In this document: one piece after another, positions 1-5,503 of the stretch
Position numbering within the stretch: the stretch's first letter is position 1
Layout: every line of letters starts with the position of its first letter
Source of the DNA: Bacteroidota bacterium
GTDB lineage: Bacteria; Bacteroidota; Ignavibacteria; Tepidaquicellales; Tepidaquicellaceae
DNA: 10,076 nucleotides
Assembly (NCBI GenBank): GCA_023429265.1
Contig: JAEYVS010000204.1
Span: 1 to 10,076 of the forward strand
Direction of reading: 5' to 3'
Notes under the pieces: model-generated
What the model saw: the letters and a program-made list of their open reading frames with translations, nothing else
Database searches by the model: none
Told to the model about the DNA's origin: nothing
Program-made: the position numbers and the translations under genes

Positions 1-899
1 TAATAATTCCCTTCGTTTTTATAAAATTTATTTTGAATGTTATTACTATAATTTGTTAAAAATCCATCCAGGTCTCCATCATTATCGTAATCTATCCAGT
101 TCCATACTTGACCGTCTACAATGTCAGTACCTAAGCTCCCGGTATCTATTCTTTCAAAGTATGCAGTTCCGGTCTCTTTTAAAAAATTATGATATAGATA
201 ATCTCTGGCTCCAATGCTGTTTGCAGGACCGCTTCCAATAAATAAATCTATATCTCCATCCAGATCATAATCATTCCACGTAGGTACAGTAAATGGAGCA
301 GTTGTATCGGTAATTTGTGTGGTATCTAATCTTGTAAAGGTTCCGTCACCATTGTTATGAAAAAACCTGTTGGGGTTTGAAGTGGATGCAAAACCAAAAG
401 CTGCCGCAATTATCAGATCTACGTATCCATCATTATTGTAATCTCCCCACGCACATCCCCATCCTTCATTATTAATACTATCAGCAATTGCACCGGAAAC
501 TATTTTTGTGAATATACCACCGTCATTTCTATAAAGGAAAGATCCTCTGTTAGATGCACCGGATATAAAACAATCCAGGTCTCCATCATTATCCATATCT
601 GCCCAGGTGTTTCCAAAAGCGGGACCTTGTTGGGTTATAGCATTAGGATTTGTGGTAAAAATATTTCCAGGATTCCCTTTGAATATATTACTATTCTGAT
701 TCCAGAATAGATCTAATCTTCCATCTCCATCGTAATCTATCCAACTAGCACCTGCATATGACCCATTTGGAGCACCTGGAGCTGTTACTATAGGATTAGA
801 TGGATCGGTTACTTTGGAAAATTGTTGTCCCTGGGAATAAGATGAGGAAAGTAATAAAAAGATAATAACTGCTTTAAAAAACAGAATAAGGGTGTTCAT
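1..899 (-). CDS. Secreted FG-GAP/VCBS-repeat protein, 3' end outside window
   Basis: Open frame from ATG (899-897) to the left edge with no stop, giving 299 visible codons, so the C-terminus is missing. Residues 1-24 look like a Sec signal peptide: a short polar start, a hydrophobic core at about 4-18, then small residues before QQ. Five Asp-rich calcium-loop motifs follow, at residues 55-63 (DYDGDGRLD), 101-109 (DMDNDGDLD), 153-161 (DYNNDGYVD), 210-218 (DYDLDGDID) and 270-278 (DYDNDGDLD). They are spaced 46-60 residues apart and mostly preceded by a Trp-rich strand (for example ASWID, GNTWAD, WNWID). In FG-GAP/VCBS proteins such repeats form beta-propeller blades that bind Ca2+. In the FCB group these proteins are often exported, commonly with a C-terminal type IX sorting domain; that region cannot be seen here. 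Ligand and function are unknown: adhesion or surface roles are typical but inferred. No SD precedes the ATG. Confidence 0.9.
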   Translation of the reverse strand, partial: MNTLILFFKAVIIFLLLSSSYSQGQQFSKVTDPSNPIVTAPGAPNGSYAGASWIDYDGDGRLDLFWNQNSNIFKGNPGNIFTTNPNAITQQGPAFGNTWADMDNDGDLDCFISGASNRGSFLYRNDGGIFTKIVSGAIADSINNEGWGCAWGDYNNDGYVDLIIAAAFGFASTSNPNRFFHNNGDGTFTRLDTTQITDTTAPFTVPTWNDYDLDGDIDLFIGSGPANSIGARDYLYHNFLKETGTAYFERIDTGSLGTDIVDGQVWNWIDYDNDGDLDGFLTNYSNNIQNKFYKNEGNY

Positions 900-915
900 G
901 AGCGCAATTTTTTAG

Positions 916-939
916 TTTGTAAAAATAGTTTTTTACAAA
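916..939. repeat. Perfect 10-bp inverted repeat in FG-GAP gene leader
   Basis: The arms TTTGTAAAAA (916-925) and TTTTTACAAA (930-939) are perfectly complementary around a 4-base loop (TAGT). The repeat lies 17 bp upstream of the FG-GAP start codon and overlaps its putative -7 element. It could be an operator or a 5' leader hairpin. It is AT-rich, with only one G:C pair in the stem, so an RNA hairpin would be weak and a protein-binding site is at least as plausible. Confidence 0.5.
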
Positions 940-943
940 TTTA
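936..943 (-). promoter_or_regulatory. Possible -7 element of the FG-GAP gene promoter
   Basis: On the minus strand this reads TAAATTTG, an exact match to the Bacteroidota -7 consensus TANNTTTG, 36 bp before the ATG. A good TTTG -33 box is not visible at the expected 19-21 bp upstream, so the call is weak. The element overlaps one arm of the inverted repeat at 916-939. Confidence 0.3.
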
Positions 944-1054
944 TCAGCACTCACCCTAACCTGCTTGGCGAAAATTGACTTTTTTAGGAATTTCTTTTAA
1001 GAAGCTTCGTCATTAGAATATTGTACGGTTAACTGTTGAAAAGTTATAGGGTAT

Positions 1055-1543
1055 TTACAGCATAACTTCTTTCAGGAAGCTCAGTAGATATTTATTAAAT
1101 ATCTGCTCATTAAATTCCCCTATGTCTATCAGATCCAGCTTGTATCTCTGCTCATCCGTTTTAATGGAGTATTTGGTAGTTACTTTTACATTTCGCTTTG
1201 ATGGGCTATAAGCAAATTGCAGGAAAGGGACGTTCACTCCCAGAGTCTTTCTGCTATGCCCTTTTGGGTAAAATAATATTTGTATAACCGTCCTTAGCTC
1301 CGGGTCATCTATCCTCTCAGCCTGGTTAGTGTAATAGTTTAAGGAGCATCCTGCTCTGCTTATCAGCCAGCTTGCATCTTTAACCGTAGGGACTATAACT
1401 TCTGTAATAATCTCAGAAAACCGTCTTGATCCTTCATCATTATTAACCGGTGAATGATTTTGGGTTACTTCGTCACGGTCTTTGCGAATGGAAATACTTT
1501 TATTTGTAATTTGGTCAAGCTCTTCCCTTAGATCAAGATTCAT
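1055..1543 (-). CDS. Hypothetical protein, 162 aa, not recognised
   Basis: ATG at 1543-1541 to TAA at 1057-1055. I do not recognise the family. There is no signal peptide or membrane segment, so it is probably cytoplasmic. Residues 1-40 are polar and charged, probably flexible. Residues about 41-135 look like mixed alpha/beta with several hydrophobic strands, including VQILFYP near 87 and VPFLQFAY near 105. The C-terminus (about 145-162) looks like an amphipathic helix with alternating hydrophobics and charges. There is one Cys, in the segment RAGCSLNYY near residue 66. No SD is seen, but a convincing Bacteroidota-type promoter lies directly upstream, which supports the gene being real. It is monocistronic as far as visible: 155 bp separate it from the FG-GAP gene. 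It is divergent from the lipoprotein at 1756. Confidence 0.7.
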   Translation of the reverse strand: MNLDLREELDQITNKSISIRKDRDEVTQNHSPVNNDEGSRRFSEIITEVIVPTVKDASWLISRAGCSLNYYTNQAERIDDPELRTVIQILFYPKGHSRKTLGVNVPFLQFAYSPSKRNVKVTTKYSIKTDEQRYKLDLIDIGEFNEQIFNKYLLSFLKEVML

Positions 1544-1570
1544 AACTGAACTATTTTATTAGTGGTTATT

Positions 1571-1602
1571 CAAAAATATTAAAGTATTGCATAATTGTCA
1601 AA
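1571..1602 (-). promoter_or_regulatory. Bacteroidota-type promoter of the 162-aa gene
   Basis: On the minus strand the -33 box TTTG (1602-1599) is followed by exactly 20 bases and then the -7 box TATTTTTG (1578-1571). Both match the known Bacteroidota consensus TTTG-N19-21-TANNTTTG. The predicted start of transcription falls about 20-25 bases before the ATG at 1543. One arm of the 1587-1647 inverted repeat lies in the spacer between the two boxes, a classic repressor-site position. Confidence 0.55.
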
Positions 1603-1647
1603 CTTATAATACTAATACTAAATTATTATTATATTAAAATTATGCAA
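1587..1647. repeat. 10-bp inverted repeat in divergent intergenic region
   Basis: TTGCATAATT (1587-1596) and AATTATGCAA (1638-1647) form a perfect 10-bp inverted repeat separated by 41 bases. The heptamer AATTATG occurs again immediately downstream (1647-1653), giving three copies, one inverted, between two divergently transcribed genes. The left arm sits in the promoter spacer of the 162-aa gene. This arrangement suggests an operator with looping or multiple sites. The region is very AT-rich, so chance is not excluded. Confidence 0.4.
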
Positions 1648-1692
1648 ATTATGAGCCAATAATTTATTTAATTCATATAATTTATGGGTAAA

Positions 1693-1723
1693 TTGTAATT
1701 TATGTCAATATAATATATATTTA
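1693..1723 (+). promoter_or_regulatory. Possible promoter of the 138-aa lipoprotein gene
   Basis: TTG (1693-1695), a 20-base spacer, then TATATTTA (1716-1723), one base off the Bacteroidota -7 consensus TANNTTTG. It would start transcription about 25 bases before the ATG at 1756. The surrounding sequence is extremely AT-rich, so the match is only suggestive. Confidence 0.3.
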
Positions 1724-1755
1724 CTATTAATACGAATTCAATCCTTGAACTATCG

Positions 1756-2172
1756 ATGGGAAAAATTTATTCACTTTTAGCAGTATTCATACTCTTTGTT
1801 GCATTTACTTCCTGCCAGGAGCAGCAGCCTGATTTACCTCCGGATCAACAGCAGGGGGAAAATCTATACTATGATTGTATGGAAAATAAAATAGTTATAG
1901 ATGGCAAAGCTACAGTTGAAGATAATGAACGGGGACAATGGTCTGTAACTTTCGATGGTCAGCTTATGTGCGGGTCAGAACCAATAAACGGAGCGGATGT
2001 GAATGTAAAGTTTCCTATGAGAGATACTGATCTTACTATTAAGACCAAAGATTCAGGTAATTTCACTGTAAAACTAAGCCGGGTGGATGAAAACCCCCGC
2101 GGTAAGGAATTCACTGTTACACTAATAGGTACGAATGAGAAAATGATAACTAAATCATTTATGGTCGAGTAG
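1756..2172 (+). CDS. Putative lipoprotein, 138 aa, Ig/FN3-like fold likely
   Basis: ATG at 1756, TAG at 2170-2172. The N-terminus is a type II signal peptide: Lys3, hydrophobic core to residue 17, and a lipobox ending FTSC at Cys20, followed by Gln21 and Glu22. Lipidation at Cys20 would anchor it to the inner or outer membrane facing the periplasm, or the surface. Residues 21-34 are a Gln/Pro/Asp-rich tether. Residues about 45-137 alternate short hydrophobic strands with turns (GQWSVTFDGQL, GADVNVKF, DLTIKTKDSGNFTVKL, EFTVTLIG). This pattern resembles the small beta-sandwich of the carboxypeptidase-regulatory-like or Ig-like families. Cys41 and Cys72 could form a disulfide. Function is unknown. 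It is divergent from the 162-aa gene, and its last 14 bases overlap the 3' end of the araC-family gene on the other strand. Confidence 0.8.
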   Translation: MGKIYSLLAVFILFVAFTSCQEQQPDLPPDQQQGENLYYDCMENKIVIDGKATVEDNERGQWSVTFDGQLMCGSEPINGADVNVKFPMRDTDLTIKTKDSGNFTVKLSRVDENPRGKEFTVTLIGTNEKMITKSFMVE

Positions 2173-3097
2173 TGTATATTCTCCTTCTGTATGCATTAGG
2201 TGAATCTCCAAATGTTCTCTTGAATAATTTACTAAAGGACGCAGGATCTTCAAAGCCGGTATTAAGACATACTTCTGTAATTGAAAGCTCTCCGTTCTTC
2301 AGTAACCTTTCTGCCTCGTGCATCCTAACCTGCGTAAGATATTGATGTGGAGTCACTCCCATAAACTCCTTAAATTTCCTAAGAAAATGATGCGCGTTCA
2401 GGCTCGATACTTTACCGAGTATCTCCAGACTAATAGATTCATTATAATTTGAATCTATATAATCCTTTCCCCTTGTTAACCTTCTGTAAATTTCAACACG
2501 GGTCGAAGCCTTACAATTATTTACCTTATTCAATTGACTAAGTTTTTGAATGTTTATCCCGACTATATCTTTTAATATATCCGACAATGTCTCACCAATG
2601 AATAAAGACCCGTAATTTAATCCATCCAGGTAGGTTTTGAGTTGTAAAACTTTACCCATTAGCTTGATATCATAGTCATATAACCCCGAAAAAAAGTTCA
2701 CACCGGAATCAAGTATAAAATCTGGTTCATCCATAAGCTTACTTTCACTTAAAACTAATTCCGAAATCCTTTCTTTCCTGTACCTAGGACAATAATTAAT
2801 GGAAAATGATCTGGTGGTACCTGTTTCCCTAATGCTGCTGCTGTATCTCTGATCTTCATTCATTAGAAGAAACCGGCCATCTCTTACCCTGTATCTGCAA
2901 TTATCCGTTTCATAATACTCACTTCCTTTAAAAGCAAATTTAAGTGACAAAGGTCCCCAGTGTTCCGGGTAGTCTGCCTCATAAACATCGGAATTGATAA
3001 TTACATTTGAATGATTGAATTGGCTGTTCCAGCGGTTTTCGTCAAACTCAGGTGCATACCAGTTAGGAAATTGATTTATTATTCTGATTTCTGACAT
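2159..3097 (-). CDS. AraC-family transcriptional regulator
   Basis: The product is 312 aa. The C-terminal 100 residues are a typical AraC/XylS DNA-binding domain with two helix-turn-helix units. The first is at about 221-246 (SLEILGKVSSLNAHHFLRKF), the second at about 272-297 (SITEVCLNTGFEDPASFSKL). Between and after them are the family hallmarks GVTPHQYL (247-254) and a terminal FGDSPNAYRR. The N-terminal 1-110 is rich in short strands and may be a cupin-like sensing domain; the ligand cannot be inferred. AraC proteins activate or repress genes in response to small molecules, often their neighbours. A 30-codon membrane ORF lies 38 bp upstream on the same strand and may be co-transcribed. No SD is seen before the ATG. 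The 3' end overlaps the convergent lipoprotein gene by 14 bp, leaving no room for a terminator between them. Confidence 0.92.
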   Translation of the reverse strand: MSEIRIINQFPNWYAPEFDENRWNSQFNHSNVIINSDVYEADYPEHWGPLSLKFAFKGSEYYETDNCRYRVRDGRFLLMNEDQRYSSSIRETGTTRSFSINYCPRYRKERISELVLSESKLMDEPDFILDSGVNFFSGLYDYDIKLMGKVLQLKTYLDGLNYGSLFIGETLSDILKDIVGINIQKLSQLNKVNNCKASTRVEIYRRLTRGKDYIDSNYNESISLEILGKVSSLNAHHFLRKFKEFMGVTPHQYLTQVRMHEAERLLKNGELSITEVCLNTGFEDPASFSKLFKRTFGDSPNAYRRRIYTTRP

Positions 3098-3135
3098 CTA
3101 AATTTTATACGGTTACAATATATACTTGTTGCTTT

Positions 3136-3228
3136 CTATTTCATGTAAAAATATATCACACAAAAAATTACTATCATCAATATTACCAGAATAACTGTAT
3201 TATCATTCTTTCTGAATGGTTTCTTCAT
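3136..3228 (-). CDS. Putative single-pass membrane microprotein, 30 aa
   Basis: ATG at 3228-3226, TAG at 3138-3136, and an in-frame TGA two codons before the ATG fixes the maximum length at 30 residues. Residues 1-9 are strongly basic (MKKPFRKND), and residues 11-28 are almost wholly hydrophobic, ending in aromatic residues (VIYFYMK). This is the pattern of a single N-in transmembrane helix by the positive-inside rule. It sits 38 bp upstream of the araC-family gene on the same strand, so it could be the first gene of that transcript. No SD and no recognised family. AT-rich DNA readily yields hydrophobic short ORFs, so a chance ORF is a real alternative. Confidence 0.4.
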   Translation of the reverse strand: MKKPFRKNDNTVILVILMIVIFCVIYFYMK

Positions 3229-3424
3229 AAGTCAAACTATCTACTAATTTCCATTTATGAAATATAATTTATAACACCATATTTTATATAGAATCTGAAA
3301 TTATTTAATGGCTCAATGTGTTAAACCGGTATCGATGTAAAATTAAAATTTTTTTGAGAAAATGACATTACAACCAATTGACTTTCGATATCTTATGATA
3401 AACTTCAATAAAACAAGTTTCTCT

Positions 3425-3511
3425 GCAATTTTGACCAATTAATTTACTGTTTCATAGTAATTTATTCATCCCAAATATTGTAACTACGGTTAATATAGGG
3501 CAATTTTGACC
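3425..3511 (+). repeat. 12-bp direct repeat pair upstream of rlpA
   Basis: GCAATTTTGACC occurs at 3425-3436 and at 3500-3511, start-to-start distance 75 bp. Downstream of each copy is a TACT-N7-AGTA palindrome (3445-3459 and 3532-3546). The repeat includes TTGACC, a good -35-like hexamer, so the pair could be tandem promoters, a duplicated regulator site, or both. Confidence 0.5.
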
Positions 3512-3534
3512 TGAAAAACCCTTGAAAATGATAC
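3506..3534 (+). promoter_or_regulatory. Candidate sigma-70-like promoter of rlpA
   Basis: TTGACC (3506-3511), a 17-base spacer, then TGATAC (3529-3534). The spacing is ideal for a sigma-70 promoter, and the -35 box is five of six to TTGACA. It would give a leader of roughly 140 bases before the TTG start at 3684. It lacks the Bacteroidota -7 TANNTTTG form, which lowers confidence. The palindrome at 3530-3548 overlaps the -10 box and start site. Confidence 0.3.
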
Positions 3535-3548
3535 TCACTTTGAGTATC
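3530..3548. promoter_or_regulatory. Perfect 8-bp palindrome, possible operator
   Basis: GATACTCA (3530-3537) and TGAGTATC (3541-3548) are perfect inverted arms around CTT. The dyad covers the -10 region and start site of the candidate rlpA promoter, the usual place for a repressor dimer. A weaker dyad with the same TACT-N7-AGTA core is at 3445-3459. Confidence 0.4.
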
Positions 3549-3598
3549 TTATATGATATAGATTTTAGACTGCATTTATTTAGCTTATAACGTTCTTT

Positions 3599-3648
3599 TA
3601 CAAAAGTTTTAGCACAGGATTAATAAAGTGCTGGTAAAGTTTTTTGTA
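3599..3648. repeat. Imperfect long inverted repeat in rlpA leader
   Basis: Outer arms TACAAAA (3599-3605) and TTTTGTA (3642-3648), and inner arms AGCAC (3611-3615) and GTGCT (3628-3632), enclose a 12-base loop. The internal sequences between arms are unequal (5 and 9 bases). In the mRNA this would be a bulged hairpin ending 35 bases before the start codon. Its downstream side is followed by a T-run (3640-3645) inside the stem, so it is not a standard terminator. Confidence 0.35.
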
Positions 3649-3670
3649 TTACCATTCGATAACATACATA

Positions 3671-3674
3671 GGAG
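3671..3674 (+). promoter_or_regulatory. Shine-Dalgarno site that fixes rlpA's TTG start
   Basis: GGAG within AGGAGAAG lies 9 bases before TTG at 3684. In frame, TAA (3678-3680) blocks any longer version, and no ATG lies close downstream without losing the signal peptide. TTG is therefore the start. Confidence 0.75.
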
Positions 3675-3683
3675 AAGTAATTA

Positions 3684-4619
3684 TTGAAAACTAAAACATT
3701 GTTGTTAATTGTTTTAGGCACATTTTTTCTGATTAATCCGGTCAGTCAGCAACATTCAGACCTAAACGCTAAACCTAAGGATGAAATTGCCGAGTTTACT
3801 CAAGAAGGAGTTGCATCTTGGTATGGGCCCGGGTTCCACGGTAGAAAAACCGCCAATGGCGAGAGATTCAATACCAACGACCTAACAGCAGCCCACAAGA
3901 CATTGCCCTTCAACACAATAGTGAGAGTAGTAAACCTCGACAATGAAAAAACCGTTATCGTTAGAATAAACGATAGAGGTCCTTTTACCAAAGGAAGAAT
4001 TATCGACCTCTCAAAGGCCGCTAAGAATGAAATTGGTATGGATGGTTTAGGCAACGTTAGGATCGAGGTGATCACTCAGGAAGAAATCGACGCCGAAGAA
4101 AAAGCCGAGGAAGAAGTTTTAACCCCGGTAAATCTCTTCGAGAATATGTTGCCTTTGAAATCCAAAGTCTTTGTGGAATACAACAGACAGGAAGCTGAGG
4201 AGGCAAGCAAATTTGGCGAACTTTCTGATGAAGAATTTAACACGATCTTCAATTCCTTCAAAAGAATTAAGATCAAAGTTCTTACACCAAATTCAGATGA
4301 TGCTAACTCGACAATTTATCAAGCAATTGACGAAGCCCCGAATACTAACTACTTTGAGGTAACCAATAGAATTAAGTTTGTGAAAGGTTACACATTTGAA
4401 ATTGCTCAATTTGAAGATAAATTGCTCGCGTATGACTTGGTTGGAAAATTAGAATTAAACAATTTCGGAACAATCTTTATTGAAGAGATAATTTCCGGTG
4501 ACAAAACTAGCTTTAAGATCTTTGTAGGAAACTATAAAGATAAACGAGAATCCAGGAATGATAAAAAAATTCTTAAAAAAATGGATTTTCTGCCTAAGTT
4601 AGTTGCTATTGGAAGTTGA
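3684..4619 (+). CDS. rlpA: RlpA-like septal lytic transglycosylase with SPOR domain
   Basis: The product is 311 aa from a TTG start with a strong SD. Residues 1-22 are a hydrophobic signal peptide. There is no lipobox Cys, unlike enterobacterial RlpA, so the protein is probably soluble in the periplasm. Residues 41-130 are the double-psi beta-barrel (DPBB) domain with the family signature: ASWYGPGFHG (44-53), TANGE (56-60), TAAHKTLPF (68-76), VRINDRGPF (93-101) and GRIIDLSKAA (104-113). Glu60, His71 and Asp97 match the spacing (11 and 26 residues) of the active-site residues known in Pseudomonas aeruginosa RlpA (E120, H131, D157). That enzyme cleaves glycan strands lacking stem peptides. Residues 133-144 are an acidic linker. 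Residues about 235-305 resemble a SPOR domain, with YTFEIAQF and FKIFVGNYKD as the two conserved strands; SPOR domains bind denuded septal glycan. The gene converges on an amidase gene and shares its terminator. Confidence 0.9.
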   Translation: MKTKTLLLIVLGTFFLINPVSQQHSDLNAKPKDEIAEFTQEGVASWYGPGFHGRKTANGERFNTNDLTAAHKTLPFNTIVRVVNLDNEKTVIVRINDRGPFTKGRIIDLSKAAKNEIGMDGLGNVRIEVITQEEIDAEEKAEEEVLTPVNLFENMLPLKSKVFVEYNRQEAEEASKFGELSDEEFNTIFNSFKRIKIKVLTPNSDDANSTIYQAIDEAPNTNYFEVTNRIKFVKGYTFEIAQFEDKLLAYDLVGKLELNNFGTIFIEEIISGDKTSFKIFVGNYKDKRESRNDKKILKKMDFLPKLVAIGS

Positions 4620-4623
4620 GAGT

Positions 4624-4666
4624 AAATAAAAAAGCCGTCTTAAATCTTAAGACGGCTTTTTTATTT
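4624..4666. terminator. Bidirectional intrinsic terminator, rlpA / amidase
   Basis: Two 20-base arms (4624-4643 and 4647-4666) are perfectly complementary around the loop ATC. The GC-rich core is GCCGTCTTAA, flanked by A and T runs on the two sides. In either direction the RNA forms a strong stem followed by a U-run. It lies 5 bp after the rlpA stop and 17 bp after the amidase stop, so it serves both convergent genes. Confidence 0.92.
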
Positions 4667-4683
4667 CTAAAAATTAATTGTTG

Positions 4684-5487
4684 TTAAAAAGAATTTTCAT
4701 AGTCATAATCAAATTTAAAATATCTTATGCTTTTATATATAGCATTTGCAAGGTCATCCTGTCCCCTTTCTGACTTCAAATAATCTACATCTTCCTGGTT
4801 TGTCAAAAATCCCATCTCAAATAAAACAGCCGGCATCGATGCGCCATATAATACAATGAATGCATCCTGTTTTACTCCATTATTTTTCAGAGGAGTAGCT
4901 TTTACAGTTTCATTCTTTAATATTTCCGCAAATCTATGAGCTGTCTTAAGATTAGCGCTCTCCATAATTGAGCCTAATAGATATTTATCGGTATCAATCT
5001 TCTCACCATTTCCAAGAAATCTATTCTCGTTAATAGTCAGTTCAGTAGCACGCTCTTTTCTAACGAGGTCAAGGAGATATATTTCAAACCCTGTTTTATG
5101 CTCGAGGTCATCAAGTTTTTTGGAATTTGAGTGAATGCTTACGAAAAGATTACCTGAATTAGCATTTGCTATCCTCCCTCTTTCATGAAGTTCAATAAAT
5201 ACATCGCTATCCCTTGTCAAAACTACATCCATATCATCATATTCATTGGTAAGAAGGTCTCTTAACTTTAAGGTAATGGCAAGATTTATGTCTTTTTCGT
5301 AGGTACCATCGATAGCTATTGCCCCGGGATCTTTACCACCATGCCCTGCATCCAGAATAACGGTCTTAATTCGTCTGTTGGTTTTGCCGGTTTCATCCGT
5401 AATCTGCTCCTCCTGGGGAATAATTTCTCCGATAAAGAAGATAACACAAACGGCTATAACCAATATGAAAATAACACTTTTAAGCAC
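4684..5487 (-). CDS. N-acetylmuramoyl-L-alanine amidase (Amidase_3)
   Basis: The product is 267 aa, starting at GTG (5487-5485) behind a weak purine-rich AAAGAG. Residues 4-20 are a hydrophobic segment with no good cleavage site, likely an uncleaved anchor that leaves the enzyme facing the periplasm. Residues 41-256 are the zinc amidase of the AmiA/B/C (Amidase_3) type. The opening motif is VILDAGHGGKDPGA (43-56), with ligand His49. Glu64 is in TYEKDINLA, His119 in FVSIHSN and Glu224 in LFEMGFLTN. These are the expected Zn ligands and catalytic Glu. The enzyme cleaves the amide between N-acetylmuramic acid and L-Ala of peptidoglycan. Residues about 137-180 correspond in position to the segment carrying the regulatory helix in AmiB/AmiC; whether it inhibits here is unknown. 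It has no LysM, SPOR or AMIN domain. It is 16 bp downstream of yajQ on the same strand and probably co-transcribed. Confidence 0.92.
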   Translation of the reverse strand: MLKSVIFILVIAVCVIFFIGEIIPQEEQITDETGKTNRRIKTVILDAGHGGKDPGAIAIDGTYEKDINLAITLKLRDLLTNEYDDMDVVLTRDSDVFIELHERGRIANANSGNLFVSIHSNSKKLDDLEHKTGFEIYLLDLVRKERATELTINENRFLGNGEKIDTDKYLLGSIMESANLKTAHRFAEILKNETVKATPLKNNGVKQDAFIVLYGASMPAVLFEMGFLTNQEDVDYLKSERGQDDLANAIYKSIRYFKFDYDYENSF

Positions 5488-5503
5488 TTTTCTCTTTAGC
5501 TGT

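Larger units (their letters stand above)
3229..3683. other. Long intergenic region, araC side to rlpA
   Basis: 455 bp without a convincing gene, about 70% A+T by eye. The left 190 bp (3229-3420) shows nothing I can name. The right part contains two copies of a 12-bp direct repeat (3425-3436 and 3500-3511), each followed by a short palindrome. It also holds a candidate sigma-70-like promoter (3506-3534), an imperfect long inverted repeat (3599-3648) and the SD of rlpA. It must contain the promoters for rlpA (plus) and for the microprotein/araC unit (minus). I see no riboswitch consensus, including c-di-AMP (ydaO-type), which regulates rlpA-like genes in some other phyla. Confidence 0.6.

Noticed and set aside
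53..241. 62-codon plus-strand ORF
   Set aside because: Antisense to the FG-GAP gene, whose five Asp-rich repeats clearly define the real frame; no SD and no family features.
960..1054. Terminator for the 162-aa gene
   Set aside because: Only short AT-rich dyads (TTCTT-TT-AAGAA, GAAGCTTC) with no GC-rich stem followed by a T-run on the minus strand.
3362..3442. 26-codon plus-strand ORF in the rlpA upstream region
   Set aside because: No SD, no hydrophobic or charged pattern, and it overlaps the repeat module; consistent with chance.
3549..3683. Riboswitch in the rlpA leader
   Set aside because: No conserved aptamer core such as c-di-AMP or c-di-GMP motifs is visible; only an imperfect hairpin.
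3800..4276. Two minus-strand ORFs inside rlpA
   Set aside because: Shadows of the rlpA frame, which carries DPBB motifs and SPOR-like strands throughout.
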